The notes beneath the pieces were generated by a model. The model did no database searches. It had not been told where the DNA came from and was given only the letters and a program-made list of their open reading frames with translations. Position numbers and translations under genes: made by a program. Source: Isoperla grammatica (taxonomy: Eukaryota > Arthropoda > Insecta > Plecoptera > Perlodidae). From it: a stretch of 64,000 nt of DNA. The stretch is from contig OX246749.1 of the NCBI GenBank assembly GCA_945910005.1, positions 20,728,197 to 20,792,196 on the forward strand, read 5' to 3'. The number at the start of each line of letters is the position of its first letter. Position 1 is the first letter of the stretch. Positions 52,843 through 63,985 of this stretch are shown one piece after another.

Positions 52843-54249
52843 ACCATGGCTTCCAGCACAAACCACGCCCCTGGGAACCCCCCTCCCCCTTCAATCTCAT
52901 ACTCCCACGCTAATAAAAGCAACAAACGTCCCCGATCTTTGTTTGACACCCCGATCACGCTAGATACCGTTCTCAAATCATTTACTTCTACTGAAACACT
53001 GCCACGATTCTTTGTTATTCAACGAGAGGACGATAAATCCTTCCTTACAGAGTCGCCCTTCGTTATTGTCAAAGCTCTTCAATGCATTGCAGGCACCGTA
53101 AAAAATGCCAGAAAACTACGTAATGGCACTATTCTAGTGGAAACGACTTCTGATAAACAATCCGAACTATTATCCAAGGCAACGTCATTTGGCAATCGTT
53201 ACAACGTATCGGTTAAGCCTCACACCAGCTTAAACACATCTAAGGGAGTCATAAGATGTCCCGATTTATTGTACGCAAGCGATGATGAGATAAAAGAAGA
53301 ACTTGCCTCCCAAGGTGTTATTGATTTGTACCGTATCAAATCACGCATCGATGGTCAACTTAAGCCAACCGCCACAATTATTGTCACCTTCAGAACTCCC
53401 AAACTCCCGAACAAAATAGTTGCTGGTTTCCACATCCTGGACGTTAAAACGTACGTACCTAATCCCATGAGATGTTTTACCTGCCAAAGATTTGGTCATA
53501 CAAATAACCATTGTAACAATGCGCCTACTTGCCGGGTTTGTGGACTTGATTTCCATGAAGACACTGCCTGCACATCCCCAACAAAATGTGTCAATTGCCA
53601 AGGCCCCCACATTGCCTCCTCCCGAGATTGCCCAAAGTGGATCGAGGAGAGGAAAATACAAGAAATAATGGCCCTAGAACGTGTCTCAATCGCTGAAGCA
53701 AAACGTAGGTACAACGTTATGAAGCCACCGACAAACCTACCTTTTTCATTTGCCCATGTTGTCGCCAGCCAACATGCAGAATCAGCGGCTCGCAATGTAA
53801 TTAAAGACGACGAAAACGCTCAACTTAAGGAGACTATCAAGACGCTGCTTGAGGTTCAAAAACAACTGCAAACACAACTTGCCGAACAAGCCGAGCAAAT
53901 AAAAGAACAGCGTGACCAAATCCAGGAACTGATATCGATCATTAAACAAAAAGAAACGCCTGATTTGACGAAAGAGACTGTTAAAGGAAACCACGAACAA
54001 AGAAAACCTGCACCAGAGTGTATTAAACCAAACCCCGAACAGAATACCAAGGGCAATTCGAAATCTAGGCGTCTGAAAAGGACCCCACAAGCTCCCATTC
54101 ACGGATCCTTTTGGCAGAAGGTAGGCGGTAGTCCGTACGCTTCATCACTGGAAGATGACTTGATCAGTGATGAGATGATGGACCAAGACCCCGCGTCACT
54201 AGCTTCATCTCAGTTTTTTAAGAAAGGAACAAACAAAAAGAAATCTTAA
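52843..54249 (+). CDS. I-type LINE ORF1 (gag-like, three CCHC knuckles)
   Basis: 468 residues from ATG at 52843 (MASSTNHAPGNPPPP); an in-frame ATG 15 codons upstream (52798) is possible but less likely given the context. After an RNA-binding region come three knuckles: CFTCQRFGHTNNHC, CRVCGLDFHEDTAC and CVNCQGPHIASSRDC. A coiled coil rich in Q and E follows (KQLQTQLAEQAEQIKEQRDQ) and a basic tail. ORF1p packages LINE RNA and acts as a nucleic-acid chaperone. The frame is intact. Confidence 0.88.
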   Translation, partial: TMASSTNHAPGNPPPPSISYSHANKSNKRPRSLFDTPITLDTVLKSFTSTETLPRFFVIQREDDKSFLTESPFVIVKALQCIAGTVKNARKLRNGTILVETTSDKQSELLSKATSFGNRYNVSVKPHTSLNTSKGVIRCPDLLYASDDEIKEELASQGVIDLYRIKSRIDGQLKPTATIIVTFRTPKLPNKIVAGFHILDVKTYVPNPMRCFTCQRFGHTNNHCNNAPTCRVCGLDFHEDTACTSPTKCVNCQGPHIASSRDCPKWIEERKIQEIMALERVSIAEAKRRYNVMKPPTNLPFSFAHVVASQHAESAARNVIKDDENAQLKETIKTLLEVQKQLQTQLAEQAEQIKEQRDQIQELISIIKQKETPDLTKETVKGNHEQRKPAPECIKPNPEQNTKGNSKSRRLKRTPQAPIHGSFWQKVGGSPYASSLEDDLISDEMMDQDPASLASSQFFKKGTNKKKS

Positions 54250-54289
54250 AAAACTTAACGAAAGATCGAAGTTTTATTAAAGCTTTAAC

Positions 54290-57200
54290 ATGGATGTTTT
54301 ACTGCAGTGGAACGTAAGAGGTTATTTTACGCGGTCTGAAGAGATCAAGCTTTTAACCTCCAAGGAAAACCCCACTATTTTATGTCTGCAGGAAACCCAT
54401 TTTAAAACAACCGACAACCCAAGGCTACGTGGCTATACATTTTACAGATTTGATGACGACTCGGGAGAACGGGCTCAGGGAGGAGTTGCTACCATCATTC
54501 ACGACAGCATCTATGCAGAACACTTACCTCTCACAACACCTTTGCAGGCGGTAGCTGTCAGAGTAGCTTTTCCCAGCCCAGTTACTCTATGCAACATTTA
54601 TCTTTCACCCACGACTGTGATATCTAAAACTCTAGTCACAAATCTTTTAAATCAACTACCACGTCCTTTTATTATTCTTGGAGATTTTAATGCACACAAT
54701 ATTTTATGGGGGAGCAGAACATGCAATCCAAGGGGTGTTTTTTAGAAGAGGTTTTAATATCTCACAACTTGATTCTCCTCAATAATGGAAAACCAACCCA
54801 TTTTAGCACTGCAAATGGGTCTTCCTCATCAATAGATCTGACCATTTGTTCACCATCCGTTGCACTTGACGTCGAATGGGACGTCTTGCTGGATCTCTGT
54901 GGAAGCGACCATTTCCCAATAATGACTTATTTATTACACCAGATTGAAGTCAGGCAGAGAGCTCCCAAGTGGGACTTGAAACGAGCCAACTGGGACATGT
55001 TTAAGAATCTGGCTGTTTTTAACGAATCCTTATTCATTAACATACAGGACCATGTGGATCATGTCACAAACACCATCATCTCCGCCGCCAGATCCACCAT
55101 TCCACAAACATCAATTCACCCTCTGCGACTTCCAGTTCCATGGTGGAACAACGAATGTAAAGAAGCAATTAAAAGTCGACGCAAAGCCTTAAAAAGGTTC
55201 AATACATGCCCAACCGAAGAGAACCTTACCGTATTTAGGAAATTACGGAGTAAAGCCAGGTTCATTATAAGACAATCCAAAAGGCAATCTTGGCACACAT
55301 ATGTGTCTTCAATCACCCACCATACACCCTCCTCAAGAGTTTGGGACAAAATTAGAAAAATATCTGGCAAGCACACCTGTTTAAGCCCTTCTGGCGTCAA
55401 GGTCAATAACCAAATCGTCACTAGTCAGATCGACATCGGTAATGCATTCGGTCAGCATTATGCACAAGTCTCCAGTTCATCGCACTACACAACAAAATTC
55501 ATCGAACATAAATCGAAGGAGGAAAGGAAGACGTTGAACTTCTCCTCCAATAACGATGAACAGTACAACCATCCCTTCTCAGATCACGAATATTTCTCGA
55601 TATTAAAAGATCTGAAAAACAACGCCCCCGGTCCTGATTTTATTCATAACGAAATGCTCAAACACCTCTCATGTTCATCTCATCAGTATATCCTTAATAT
55701 GTTTAATCGGATGTGGCTTGAGGATGTATTTCCTGAATCCTGGCAGGAAGCCATAACTGTACCCATTCTAAAGCCAGGTAAACCCAAAGAAGAACTCTCA
55801 AGTTATAGGCCGATATCATTAACAAGTTGTCTGTGCAAATTATTTGAAAGGATGATAAATAGAAGATTGATGTGGTTCCTAGAGAGCAAAAACCTCATTG
55901 CACCCGAACTTTCACCACCCGATCTGTTGCTTTGCACCCGATCTGTTGTGGTCATCTAGCCCGGCTAGAGAATTACATTCAAAACGCATTTTTATTAAAA
56001 CAACACGTGGTGGCGATCTTTTTCGATTTAGATAAAGCATACGACACCACGTGGCGACATGGTATTTTAAAAACTCTACATGACTGGGGAATAAGGGGCC
56101 ATTTGCCCAATTTTATCACAAATTTTTTATCCAACAGACAATTCAGAGTCCGAATCGGCAACTTTTTATCCGGACAATTTTATCAAGAAAACGGTGTTCC
56201 CCAGGGATCGGTTTTAAATGTGATATTATTTACAATATCAATCAACAGCATTGTTTCCTACGTTAAAAAACCAGTCAAGTGCTCACTGTTTGTCGATGAT
56301 TTCGCAATATTTTTTAAAGCCGCCTTTTTAAGTTCAATAGAGCGTCAACTTCAGATGAACATCAGAAGACTAGAAAAATGGGCTGACGAAACGGCTATAA
56401 ATTCTCGGTTTTAAAAACAACATGTATTCACTTTGGCCGTCGTCGTGGAATCTGCTCGCATCCAAATCTAAAGATGGGAGGTCAAGACCTATTGTTTTCA
56501 GAAGTTGCCCGCTTCCTGGGAATGCTTTTTGACACAAAACTTAATTGGAAACCACATCTACAACAACTTAAATTCAAATGCTCAAAGTCTATGAATATCC
56601 TACGAATACTCAGCAATACAACCTGGGGGGCAGACCGCACCGTCATGCTCCGGTTATACCGTTCTCTTATTAGGTCAAAACTCGATTTTGCTAGTTTTAT
56701 ATACGCTTCAGCAAGACGCTCATATCTCAAAACCTTGGATACAATACACCACACAGGGATCAGATTGTCAACGGGTGCTTTTAGAACCAGCCCTATCCCC
56801 AGTCTGTATTGTGAGTCCGGAGAACCGTCGCTGTCGTCCAGGAGAGACTATCTACTACTTAGCTATGTCGCCTCATTGGCGGGGTCACCTAAGAACCCTG
56901 CCTACGACATAATATTAAATCCACCATACCAAGACCGTTACGCCATTAGACAGAAGACCACTCGACCAGCAGGTATTCGATCCCTTGAACTAATGGAATG
57001 TCTAGATATTACCCCACCTCTTGTTTTTACCAATTCTTTTGCCGCTGTCCCGCCATGGACGATCAGTATGCCCAAATGCATCACTCAAATGTCAGTATAC
57101 AAGAAAAACACTACATCCTGCTTGCAATATCAAGCAATGTTTAATCAAATTCGTTCCCTATACTCCGATCACGAATGCATTTTTACAGATGGGTCGAGAA

Positions 57201-57982
57201 TCGAGGACTCGGTCGGCTGCGCTTTTATTACTGACAATGAAAAGTTTTTATTCCACCTAGACTCACTTTTTAGCATTTTTAACGCGGAACTCTTCGCAAT
57301 CATGCAAAGTCTTTTATATGCCGTTCGAAGCAAGACATCAAAGTTTTTAATATGCACCGACTCTCTGAGCTCTCTTCAGGCACTTTTAGAAGTATATGCT
57401 AGGCACCCATTGGTTGTTAAAATTCAAACAATTTTATCGAAACTTTTAGCCAAACGTAAGTCCATAGTTTTTTGTTGGGTTCCTGGTCATGCAGGCATTC
57501 TTGGTAACGAGGTGGCAGATCGATGTGCTAAGGAAGCCTGTACCACTGACAGCAACGACTGCCAATTAGTTATAACTGCGGACCTGAAAGCGTCTTTTAA
57601 ACTTAAATCAAACACGCTATGGCATAACGAGTGGCAGAGCATACGAAACAACAAACTAAGAGAAATAAAAGACTCCGTAACTCCATGGCTATCCTCCCGG
57701 CGCTCGTGTCGCCGCGAGGAAGTTGTTTTAACTCGCATCCTAATCGGCCACACCTATATTACTCAGAGCTATCTTCTAAAAAGTGAACCCCAACCAGTGT
57801 GTGATGCTTGTAATGTGACATTGACTGTCAAACACATAATTTTAGATTGTGCAAAGTATTTAGCCGAACGACAAAGATATAAGTTAAAATCCACACTAAT
57901 AGAAAACCTGTCAGATAAAACTGACGCAACCGACAACATTATAAAGATCCTTAAATCAATTAACCTTATGAACAAGATTTAA
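54290..57982 (+). pseudogene. I-type LINE ORF2: endonuclease, RT, RNase H; three breaks
   Basis: Endonuclease: LLQWNVRGYFT, CLQETHFK (E), GGVATIIHDS, IILGDFNAHN, CGSDHFPI (S-D-H). RT: APGPDFIHNEML, PKEELSSYRPISLTSCLCKL, VVAIFFDLDKAYDTTW, GVPQGSVLNVILF, the catalytic FVDDFAIFF, then RFLGMLFDTKLNW. RNase H: CIFTDGSRIED (D), FNAELFAIM (E), ICTDSLSSL (D) and HAGILGNEVAD (H...D). A C-terminal C-x2-C...H...C knuckle (CDACNVTLTVKH) follows. Breaks: a one-base shift at about 54735, a scrambled short duplication at about 55905-55955, and a one-base shift at about 56398. Confidence 0.92.
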
Positions 57983-58050
57983 ATGGGGAAAATAGGCACT
58001 GATAACCCAGATGTTTTGTGCCTTTAAACCACAAATAATAATAATAATAA

Positions 58051-58063
58051 TTGACCTGACCCC
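58051..58063. repeat. 13-bp target duplication, right copy
   Basis: ttgacctgacccc directly after the AAT tail of the LINE. Confidence 0.92.
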
Positions 58064-59130
58064 TCGTTACTGAATACTGATGCCGTAATATCATGGAAAT
58101 GTGGGTCTATCTCATTACGAACACCTACGTTTAGCTCCTCAGCCTTACTCCTATGAACACTGTCAATTCCTACATTGCTATTACAATCATTAGCTTTTTC
58201 ATTAATAACAGGAATATTTTCCAAGAATACAACATCCCGAACACGAATTACTCTTCTGGGATTTTGAGGATCAACACACAGATATCCCTTGGTGTCTGTG
58301 CTATATCCCACGAACACACATTCTTTGCTCTTTGGATCCCACTTTTTCCTGAATTTCTTAGAAATGTGAACCATAACTTTTGATCCAAAAATTCTTAGGT
58401 GACTCAAATCAGGTTTAATACCTGTCCATACCTCTTCAGGAGTCATCCCAATAACTGCCTTACTAGGGGATCTATTTTTGAGGTAAGCTGCAGTTTTAAT
58501 GGCCTCGGCCCAATACCTTACGCCTAACCCTGAATCTTGTAAAAGAGTCCTCCCAATTTCTACCAATGTTCTATTAGTTCTCTCAGCTACACCATTCTGC
58601 TGTGGGCTCTGGCACTGTGAATTGATGTTTAATCCCTGAATCCGTTAGCAAACGATTCATTTCTTGATTGAGAAATTCCGTACCTCCATCGGTTCTCAGA
58701 GCCTGAATTTTTAATTTCGTTTCATTTTCTGCCAGTGCTTTAAATTCTGCACATCTTTCCTTAGTTTCATCTTTTGATTTTAGGAAATACACAAATATTT
58801 TTCTAGTGAAATCATCGACTAACACTAGAAAGTACAAGGAACCATCCCATGCTGGCTCACTCATCGGGCCACACAGGTCAGCATGAATAAGCCCTAATTT
58901 TTCTTGAGCCCTAGTCCCACCTGACTTCTTAAATGGGGTCCTATGCTGTTTCCCTTTTATGCATGGTAAACAAGAATTCCTAGTTTCATTAGAATAGTCA
59001 ACCCCAAAAGCCATACCATTCTTTAAAAAGTTCATACTCCTACCGTTAAGATGGCCTAGCCGTGTGTGCCACAACTCCTGTAAATTACAATTGGCAAGAG
59101 TCGATGAAAAAACAGCTTGCTTAGTAGCTC
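58064..59130 (-). pseudogene. copia #2 Pol: gag-pre-integrase and integrase
   Basis: Minus strand: TRLGHLNGRSM and C-x2-C (HHCC zinc region), then the catalytic core with HADLCGPM (D), LRTDGGTEFLNQ (D), and, after a one-base shift at about 58583, the third acidic residue in the Q-N-G-V-A-E-R word. The C-terminal part has PEEVWTGIKPDLSHLRIFGS, typical of copia. Another one-base shift near 59150 separates it from gag/protease. Integrase inserts element cDNA into the genome. Confidence 0.88.
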
Positions 59131-60390
59131 TGGCTCTTGTTTATAAGTTTCATGGACACCTCCATCATTTGAAATATCCAACTTGTACAAACCATTATGA
59201 TTAGTAGCAGTGGCCACAACTTGACCATCATACTGAAAATCATCCTTTCGAAACATCTTACAATTTGTATCAGAAAACAAAACAAACATTCCTTTTTTAC
59301 ACATAGCACTAACAGATAGTAAATTAATACCTAACTCTGGAACATGTGACACCTCTTTAACTTCTGTGAGTCCCCCAGACGATTTTAGTTTAACACAGAC
59401 ATCACCTTTAATGGTATTCTTATTGGCTACAGTGACGTCATCATCCGTCTTCCTGTAATTTAACATCCAATCATCCCTGTTAGACATATGACTGTTGGCA
59501 CCAGAGTCCATAAACCAGTCATCATCACAGCCACTAGTAGACTTAGTGTGTAACGCTGTAAAAAATGTCCATTTCTTACCAGTTGATTGTTGCCCCTTCT
59601 TGTTACTTCCCTCACCTTGATCGGACTTTTGCTGTTGCTGCTTGCTTCCTCCCTCAGCTGGGCTTGAGTTTTGCTGTTTCTTAACTGTAGACTCGTGTAG
59701 CTTCTTCGTCTTGAGATGAGGACATTGAGGCCTGATGTGACCAAGCTCGTTGCAGTGATAGCTCCTCCTCTCCTTGGATGAACCGGTCACCGCACCTTTC
59801 TTGCGAACTACGAACGCTGATCCCTCGGTCTGCAATCCTCCACCATCCAGCTTCATGGCATACTGAAGTAGTTTATTCTTCAGCCAGTCACTAGACAAAC
59901 TTCTTCCACTGCCCTCGAGTCCCAATTCAAACGACTCAAATCTAGGCGGAAGCCCTGCCAACATAATCGTGGCTAGAAAGTCGTCATCCAAAGCTTTTCC
60001 AATGTCTTGGAGTCTCTGGGAAATGCTCATGATCTCAGCGATATACTCTTGCATACTTGAATAATCATCATAGTTGATCCTCATAAGTTTTCGTATGAGG
60101 CCTACTGTTCTCTGAGCACCTGAGTCTTCAAATGCATTGGCTAGACTCTTCCATGCTGCTTCTGCAGTTTCAGCCGATTGGATATGCATGTGACAATGTA
60201 CCTTGATATTTAGACAGATAGTTGCCAATGCTCGCTGATCCTTCTTCTTGTCAATTGGTACAGGCGTAACTTTGTAACATTTCGAACGATTTAGTCACAA
60301 AACTATACTCTTTCAATGCACATCGAGGCTTGTGGATGGTCCAAATTTCAACTTGACAGGACTTTTCGTTCGACCGCTATCGACAGACAT
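59131..60390 (-). pseudogene. copia #2 Gag and protease
   Basis: From about 60390 (MSVDSGRTKSPVKLKF) with small frame breaks in the first 50 codons, then open: AETAEAAWKSLANAFEDSG, IMLAGLPPRFESF, a knuckle that lacks its first cysteine (S-Y-H-C-N-E-L-G-H), a glutamine/serine-rich linker, and the protease D-S-G in DWFMDSGANSHMSN. Unlike copia #1, the protease aspartate is kept. Confidence 0.87.
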
Positions 60391-61319
60391 AAAAACAAAA
60401 AAACAAAAAAAACGAAGTGCCATAAAGGTCTAATGCAGACGCTCGCTTAATAATTAAGTCTGATTCCTAATTAATGGAAATATGCAGCAATGAGGTGCCT
60501 TTATATCCAATGGCAATGCTATTAACGGTCGAGCCCTGCCAAGTAAAAAACTAGCAAACAAATTTGTTTTATGCTCAAGAGAAGCATTAATGACGTTCTT
60601 CCATAGCCTCGTCCAAAGTAAGATAGAAGCCTAAATAAAATTTGGAGGAGTGAAACTAACATTTTGTAAAAGTATGCACGTGGAAAACGATGCAGCAGTT
60701 AACGGAATTAAAATTCACATTTTTTACACCTACATATCCCTGAATTTTCGACTAATAAGACCATCATGCATAGGGTAATACATGGACATAAAGTTGTAGG
60801 AGATGGCTAAAACTACAAATCAGTTGCCCAAGAAGACACATAATAAATTAGTAATTGGCCGTAGCAAATAAACTAGAGACTAGGATTTTTTTCACAAGAA
60901 ATGGAATTTTAACCACGCTAAAAACTGTAGAAGAGTTAGAGATGAAACGAGCCTACTCGCAGTGTCGCATAGGAAAACACACAAAGTAATGATTTTATGG
61001 CAAAACAACAGCCTTCTTGTCAACACTTGACAAAGGATATGAGCTGTAGTCAGCAGAAAGGGTTTAAACTTTATAAATGAAATGTTCAGAGATTTACAAG
61101 GAAAGGAAAAAATCCTCGAGTTGAGAAAACTTATATCCCACGATGAAAATATTATGAAGCTCGTCCTCGAAAATGTTTGCTTTTTTCATGATATGACCAT
61201 TAGCAAGATAAATGTAAGAGTCACGGCCATTAGATGCAAGTCGGAACTCTGGACCCAGTACTTTATTGTAGTGGGTACCATCTAATCCATCCCTGCTGGA
61301 ACTATCAGCAAAACATATT
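60391..61319. other. no gene recognised
   Basis: AT-rich. I searched for the partner of the copia LTR (start tgttagaggaatt on the plus strand) and did not find it. Confidence 0.5.
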
Positions 61320-61600
61320 TTAATGATATCAGCAAGTTTGATGATATCGCCAGCTTTACTGTATATTTCGGACCAGCAGAATATACCGACATCGACAAAA
61401 TTTTGGTGATATCAGTACATTTTTATAGTGATATCGGTATATATTTTAGTAATATCACTACAGTTGTGGTGATATCGGCAGGAGTTTTTTGATGATATCA
61501 CCACAGAGCTATGATGATGTCAGCATGGGTATTTTGATGATATCACCACATAGCTTTGACAATATCACCACATAGCTATGATGATATCACCACAGATCCC
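61320..61600. repeat. degenerate array of GATATC-centred units, about 22 bp apart
   Basis: GATATC or a one-base variant occurs at 61325, 61343, 61408, 61430, 61451, 61471, 61494, 61516, 61539, 61561 and 61583. From 61408 on, spacing is 20-23 bp. The fuller unit is gatatcaccacatagctatgat in the right half. Confidence 0.85.
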
Positions 61601-61639
61601 AAAAAGATGCCCTGGACGATGCACAGAGGATTCTTATAC

Positions 61640-62455
61640 TTAATGAAAAATTGATGTTTAGTAAATGCAACTGTGATTTATTCACAACAATTAGCTTATA
61701 GAGAATGAAACCAAATAGCATAAAAAGTATAATTCGTGAAGTGTAATTAAAATAATTGTAAAGTAAAAAATTAAACAGTTTAGCGTACATATTAGGGATG
61801 GGCAAATACGAGTAGACTAGGTTTAACATTTTTTAAATTTGCGTTTAAACGTTTTAGTCGCCACTTCCCCTGCCATGAGATGAAAAAATAAGCGGGAAGT
61901 TACGAAACCGAGGGTAAAATTAAAATTCGTCTATAATAGCAGAAAAATTTTGTAAAATATTGTTGTAAAATATTAGCTTGTTTCTATCATATACAAACAC
62001 GATTGTACAAACGTTTAAACGTGGCATACAAAACGTATATGTTTGAAGCCACTCCCATGTTTCAACGTCCCATCCCTTTTCCATATAGAACGCAAATTGC
62101 AAATGGAAAATGCGTAAATAGTAGAATGAATATTGTAAACATGGTGATATTGATACCATGCTTATTTTCAATTATGTCATTATTTTATAATTTTTAATTT
62201 TTTGCTGCTAAATGAAAAATTGATGTTTTGTAAATGCAATTGTGATTTGTGCACAACAATTAGCCTACAGAGAATGAAAGCAAATAGAATAAAACATATA
62301 ATAAGTCAAGTGTAATTATAATATTGAAAAGTAAAAAATTAAATAGGTAAGTGTACACAGTACACAAATTGCAAATAGAAAATGAGTAAATAGTAGAATG
62401 AAGTATGAACATGAGCGTTTTTCTAGTTAATTATTTTTTGCTGCCCTAACCAGCG
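61640..62455. repeat. tandem duplication, about 280-bp unit, left unit interrupted
   Basis: The sequence starting aatgaaaaattgatgttt occurs at about 61641 and about 62212 and stays similar through gcaaatggaaaatgcgtaaa and ttttttgctgc. The left unit is longer by about 0.29 kb because of the inserted element at about 61793-62080. Confidence 0.75.
61793..62080. mobile_element. small inverted-repeat element (AGGGATGGG ends)
   Basis: Ends tagggatggg and cccatccct, with gtttaaacgt words inside both ends. The right unit of the surrounding duplication lacks it and serves as an empty site. A catat word flanks both sides. hAT-like by end sequence. Confidence 0.6.
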
Positions 62456-62473
62456 TGATAATTTTATCACTTA

Positions 62474-63197
62474 GGCCCGGTTTCACCAGCATTGATTTTT
62501 GTCGAGTTCAGCTTGAACCTGAATGTTACCAATTTGACAAAAATAATAACTTCTACCTATTTAATTTCTCACATATCTCGCATTTTTGTTGTTTTGGATA
62601 CTTAAGTATTGTCACTGCATGTTTATTGTTTACAGAGAGATGGAAATAATTTCTCACAACGCCACTTATTGCATTTTGTAATACTATGAAGTTAAAAATA
62701 ATCAATGTAAAAATTGGTATACATGTTTGTTTACTCATAGTACAGATGTATTTTTATGTCAAAATGATTAAACAAAAACTGCAAATGCATTGTTTGATAG
62801 AACCTTCGATGCCCACCGTTCAGATTTGTGATGATAATCTCCAAAGCAGTTCTGTCACTGCCTTCTTTACGTATTATGCACAAGCAGAGTACAAGTTATC
62901 CAGTAGGCTATGGCTAAACAATTGACTGTAAATATCTTTGACATTTATTACCAAACTGATAAAATCTTCCTTCAATATCCTTCATATTTGCCATTAACAG
63001 GATACAATTGCATGCAAATAGGATTTTAATGTGTATCTTGTTTCACATCATTACTGAAACTATCTGTAAATCGACGTATAAAGCAACACATTATCAATGA
63101 AACATTTCACTCTTCATGCAGTGGATTTTGCAGTTAAAAGTTGGTGCTAGTGTCGTTCAACTGAACTTGGCCAAAGTTGATCTTGGTGAAACCGGCC
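62474..63197. mobile_element. inverted-repeat DNA element, GGCCGGTTTCACC ends
   Basis: Left end ggcccggtttcaccagcatt; right end is its approximate inverse (ttggtgaaaccggcc), with matching gttcagcttgaac subterminal words. About 0.72 kb. No transposase. Harbinger-like by end sequence; target duplication unclear. Confidence 0.62.
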
Positions 63198-63281
63198 ATC
63201 CCCGAATAGCCGCTACTCTTGTTTTCGCCATACCAGTAGACGGCGGACAGGTTTCCAGCGCCATCCGTTTGTGGAGCAGAT
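63198..63281 (-). other. possible host exon fragment next to the element
   Basis: On the minus strand, gtttgattttacag is a good splice acceptor (about 63282-63295), followed by an open reading with GAGNLSAVYWYGENKSSGYS and ending where the element at 63197 begins. No donor is visible, so if it is an exon it is cut by the element or reads into it. Not recognised. Confidence 0.3.
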
Positions 63282-63849
63282 CTGTAAAATCAAACACATT
63301 GAATTAGCCTAAAAAACAGGTAAAGCTTGAGGAACCTTAGAGAAGTTGCTCTTCAAATGCCAACTCTCATTTGCAGATTGATAAATGAAGAAAATAGAGC
63401 TTTAGGACAAAAATGGATTAGGCTACTGTATAGTTTTAAACCAGCAACATTCCTACACTTTAGCCAATTGTCTACTTTTGCCTTTAATCACGGTGCTATC
63501 ATATTAGTATGTAAGCCACTGGTAAATGCATTTGTGTCAGTCTCTAAATCTAGCATAAGTTCACAATTAATACTAAAACTATCTAGTTTGGAGCAAAACA
63601 TTTAATAGGATGGCCTACTATTCAATCATAGTTCTATCTGTTGGATGTAGGCCCCCTGAACACTAGTGGGCCACATGTCTGCTATTTTTATGAGCCACAG
63701 CATTTATAATAAGTACAAGACTGCGTACCGAGTAATAAAAGACCAAAATCAAGACCGATTAATAAGCATCTTTGTAAACAAAAATTTTTAAACTTGTTCT
63801 TTCACAATTCTAACATCACATCTCCCTACTACAACTTTCTATACAGCCC
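63282..63849. other. no gene recognised
   Basis: AT-rich. A plus-strand open reading (63327-63605) has no domain signature and is not called. Confidence 0.4.
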
Positions 63850-63985
63850 GTCTGGGCCCGGGGAAGAATAGGCCCAGAGTGACTCTGCTAGTCGTAAGAG
63901 GCGACGAAAGGAGACCCGTCTCGGCCCGGGGTAGAATTGGCCCAGAGTGACTCTGCTTGTCGTAAGAGGCGACAAAAAGAGACCC
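63850..63985 (+). repeat. two tandem 68-bp units with internal hairpins
   Basis: Units start at 63850 and 63918. Each holds ggcccagagtgactctgct and the word gtcgtaagaggcgac (hairpin tcg...cga); the first also pairs ctgggcc with ggcccag. The gtcgtaagaggcgac word recurs widely at the ends of retroposons in invertebrates, so this may be the head of an element that continues past the window. Confidence 0.6.

Larger units (their letters stand above)
47528..58050 (+). mobile_element. I-type LINE, full length, split by an LTR element
   Basis: 5' UTR begins 47528-47643, is interrupted by the LTR element (47644-52356) and resumes at 52361; ORF1 52843-54249; ORF2 54290-57982; 3' end with an AAT tail (58035-58050). 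The 13-bp duplication fixes both ends. RNase H after RT and the AAT tail fit the I superfamily. Without the LTR insertion the LINE is about 5.8 kb. ORF1 is open, ORF2 has three breaks. Confidence 0.9.
45499..60390 (-). mobile_element. Ty1/copia retrotransposon #2, split by a 10.5-kb nested insertion
   Basis: Minus strand. gag starts near 60390; gag/protease to 59056, integrase 59074-58064, then the nested insertion (47528-58050 plus a 13-bp duplication), then RT and RNase H to 45817, a purine tract (aagggggag) and a 197-bp 3' LTR. No matching 5' LTR occurs between 60390 and 64000, so the 5' end is lost. Several single-base frame breaks are present. Confidence 0.88.

Noticed and set aside
47515..58063. 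A single 10.5-kb LINE
   Set aside because: The 47644-52356 part is bounded by direct 1121-bp repeats and a cttt duplication and is a separate LTR element.
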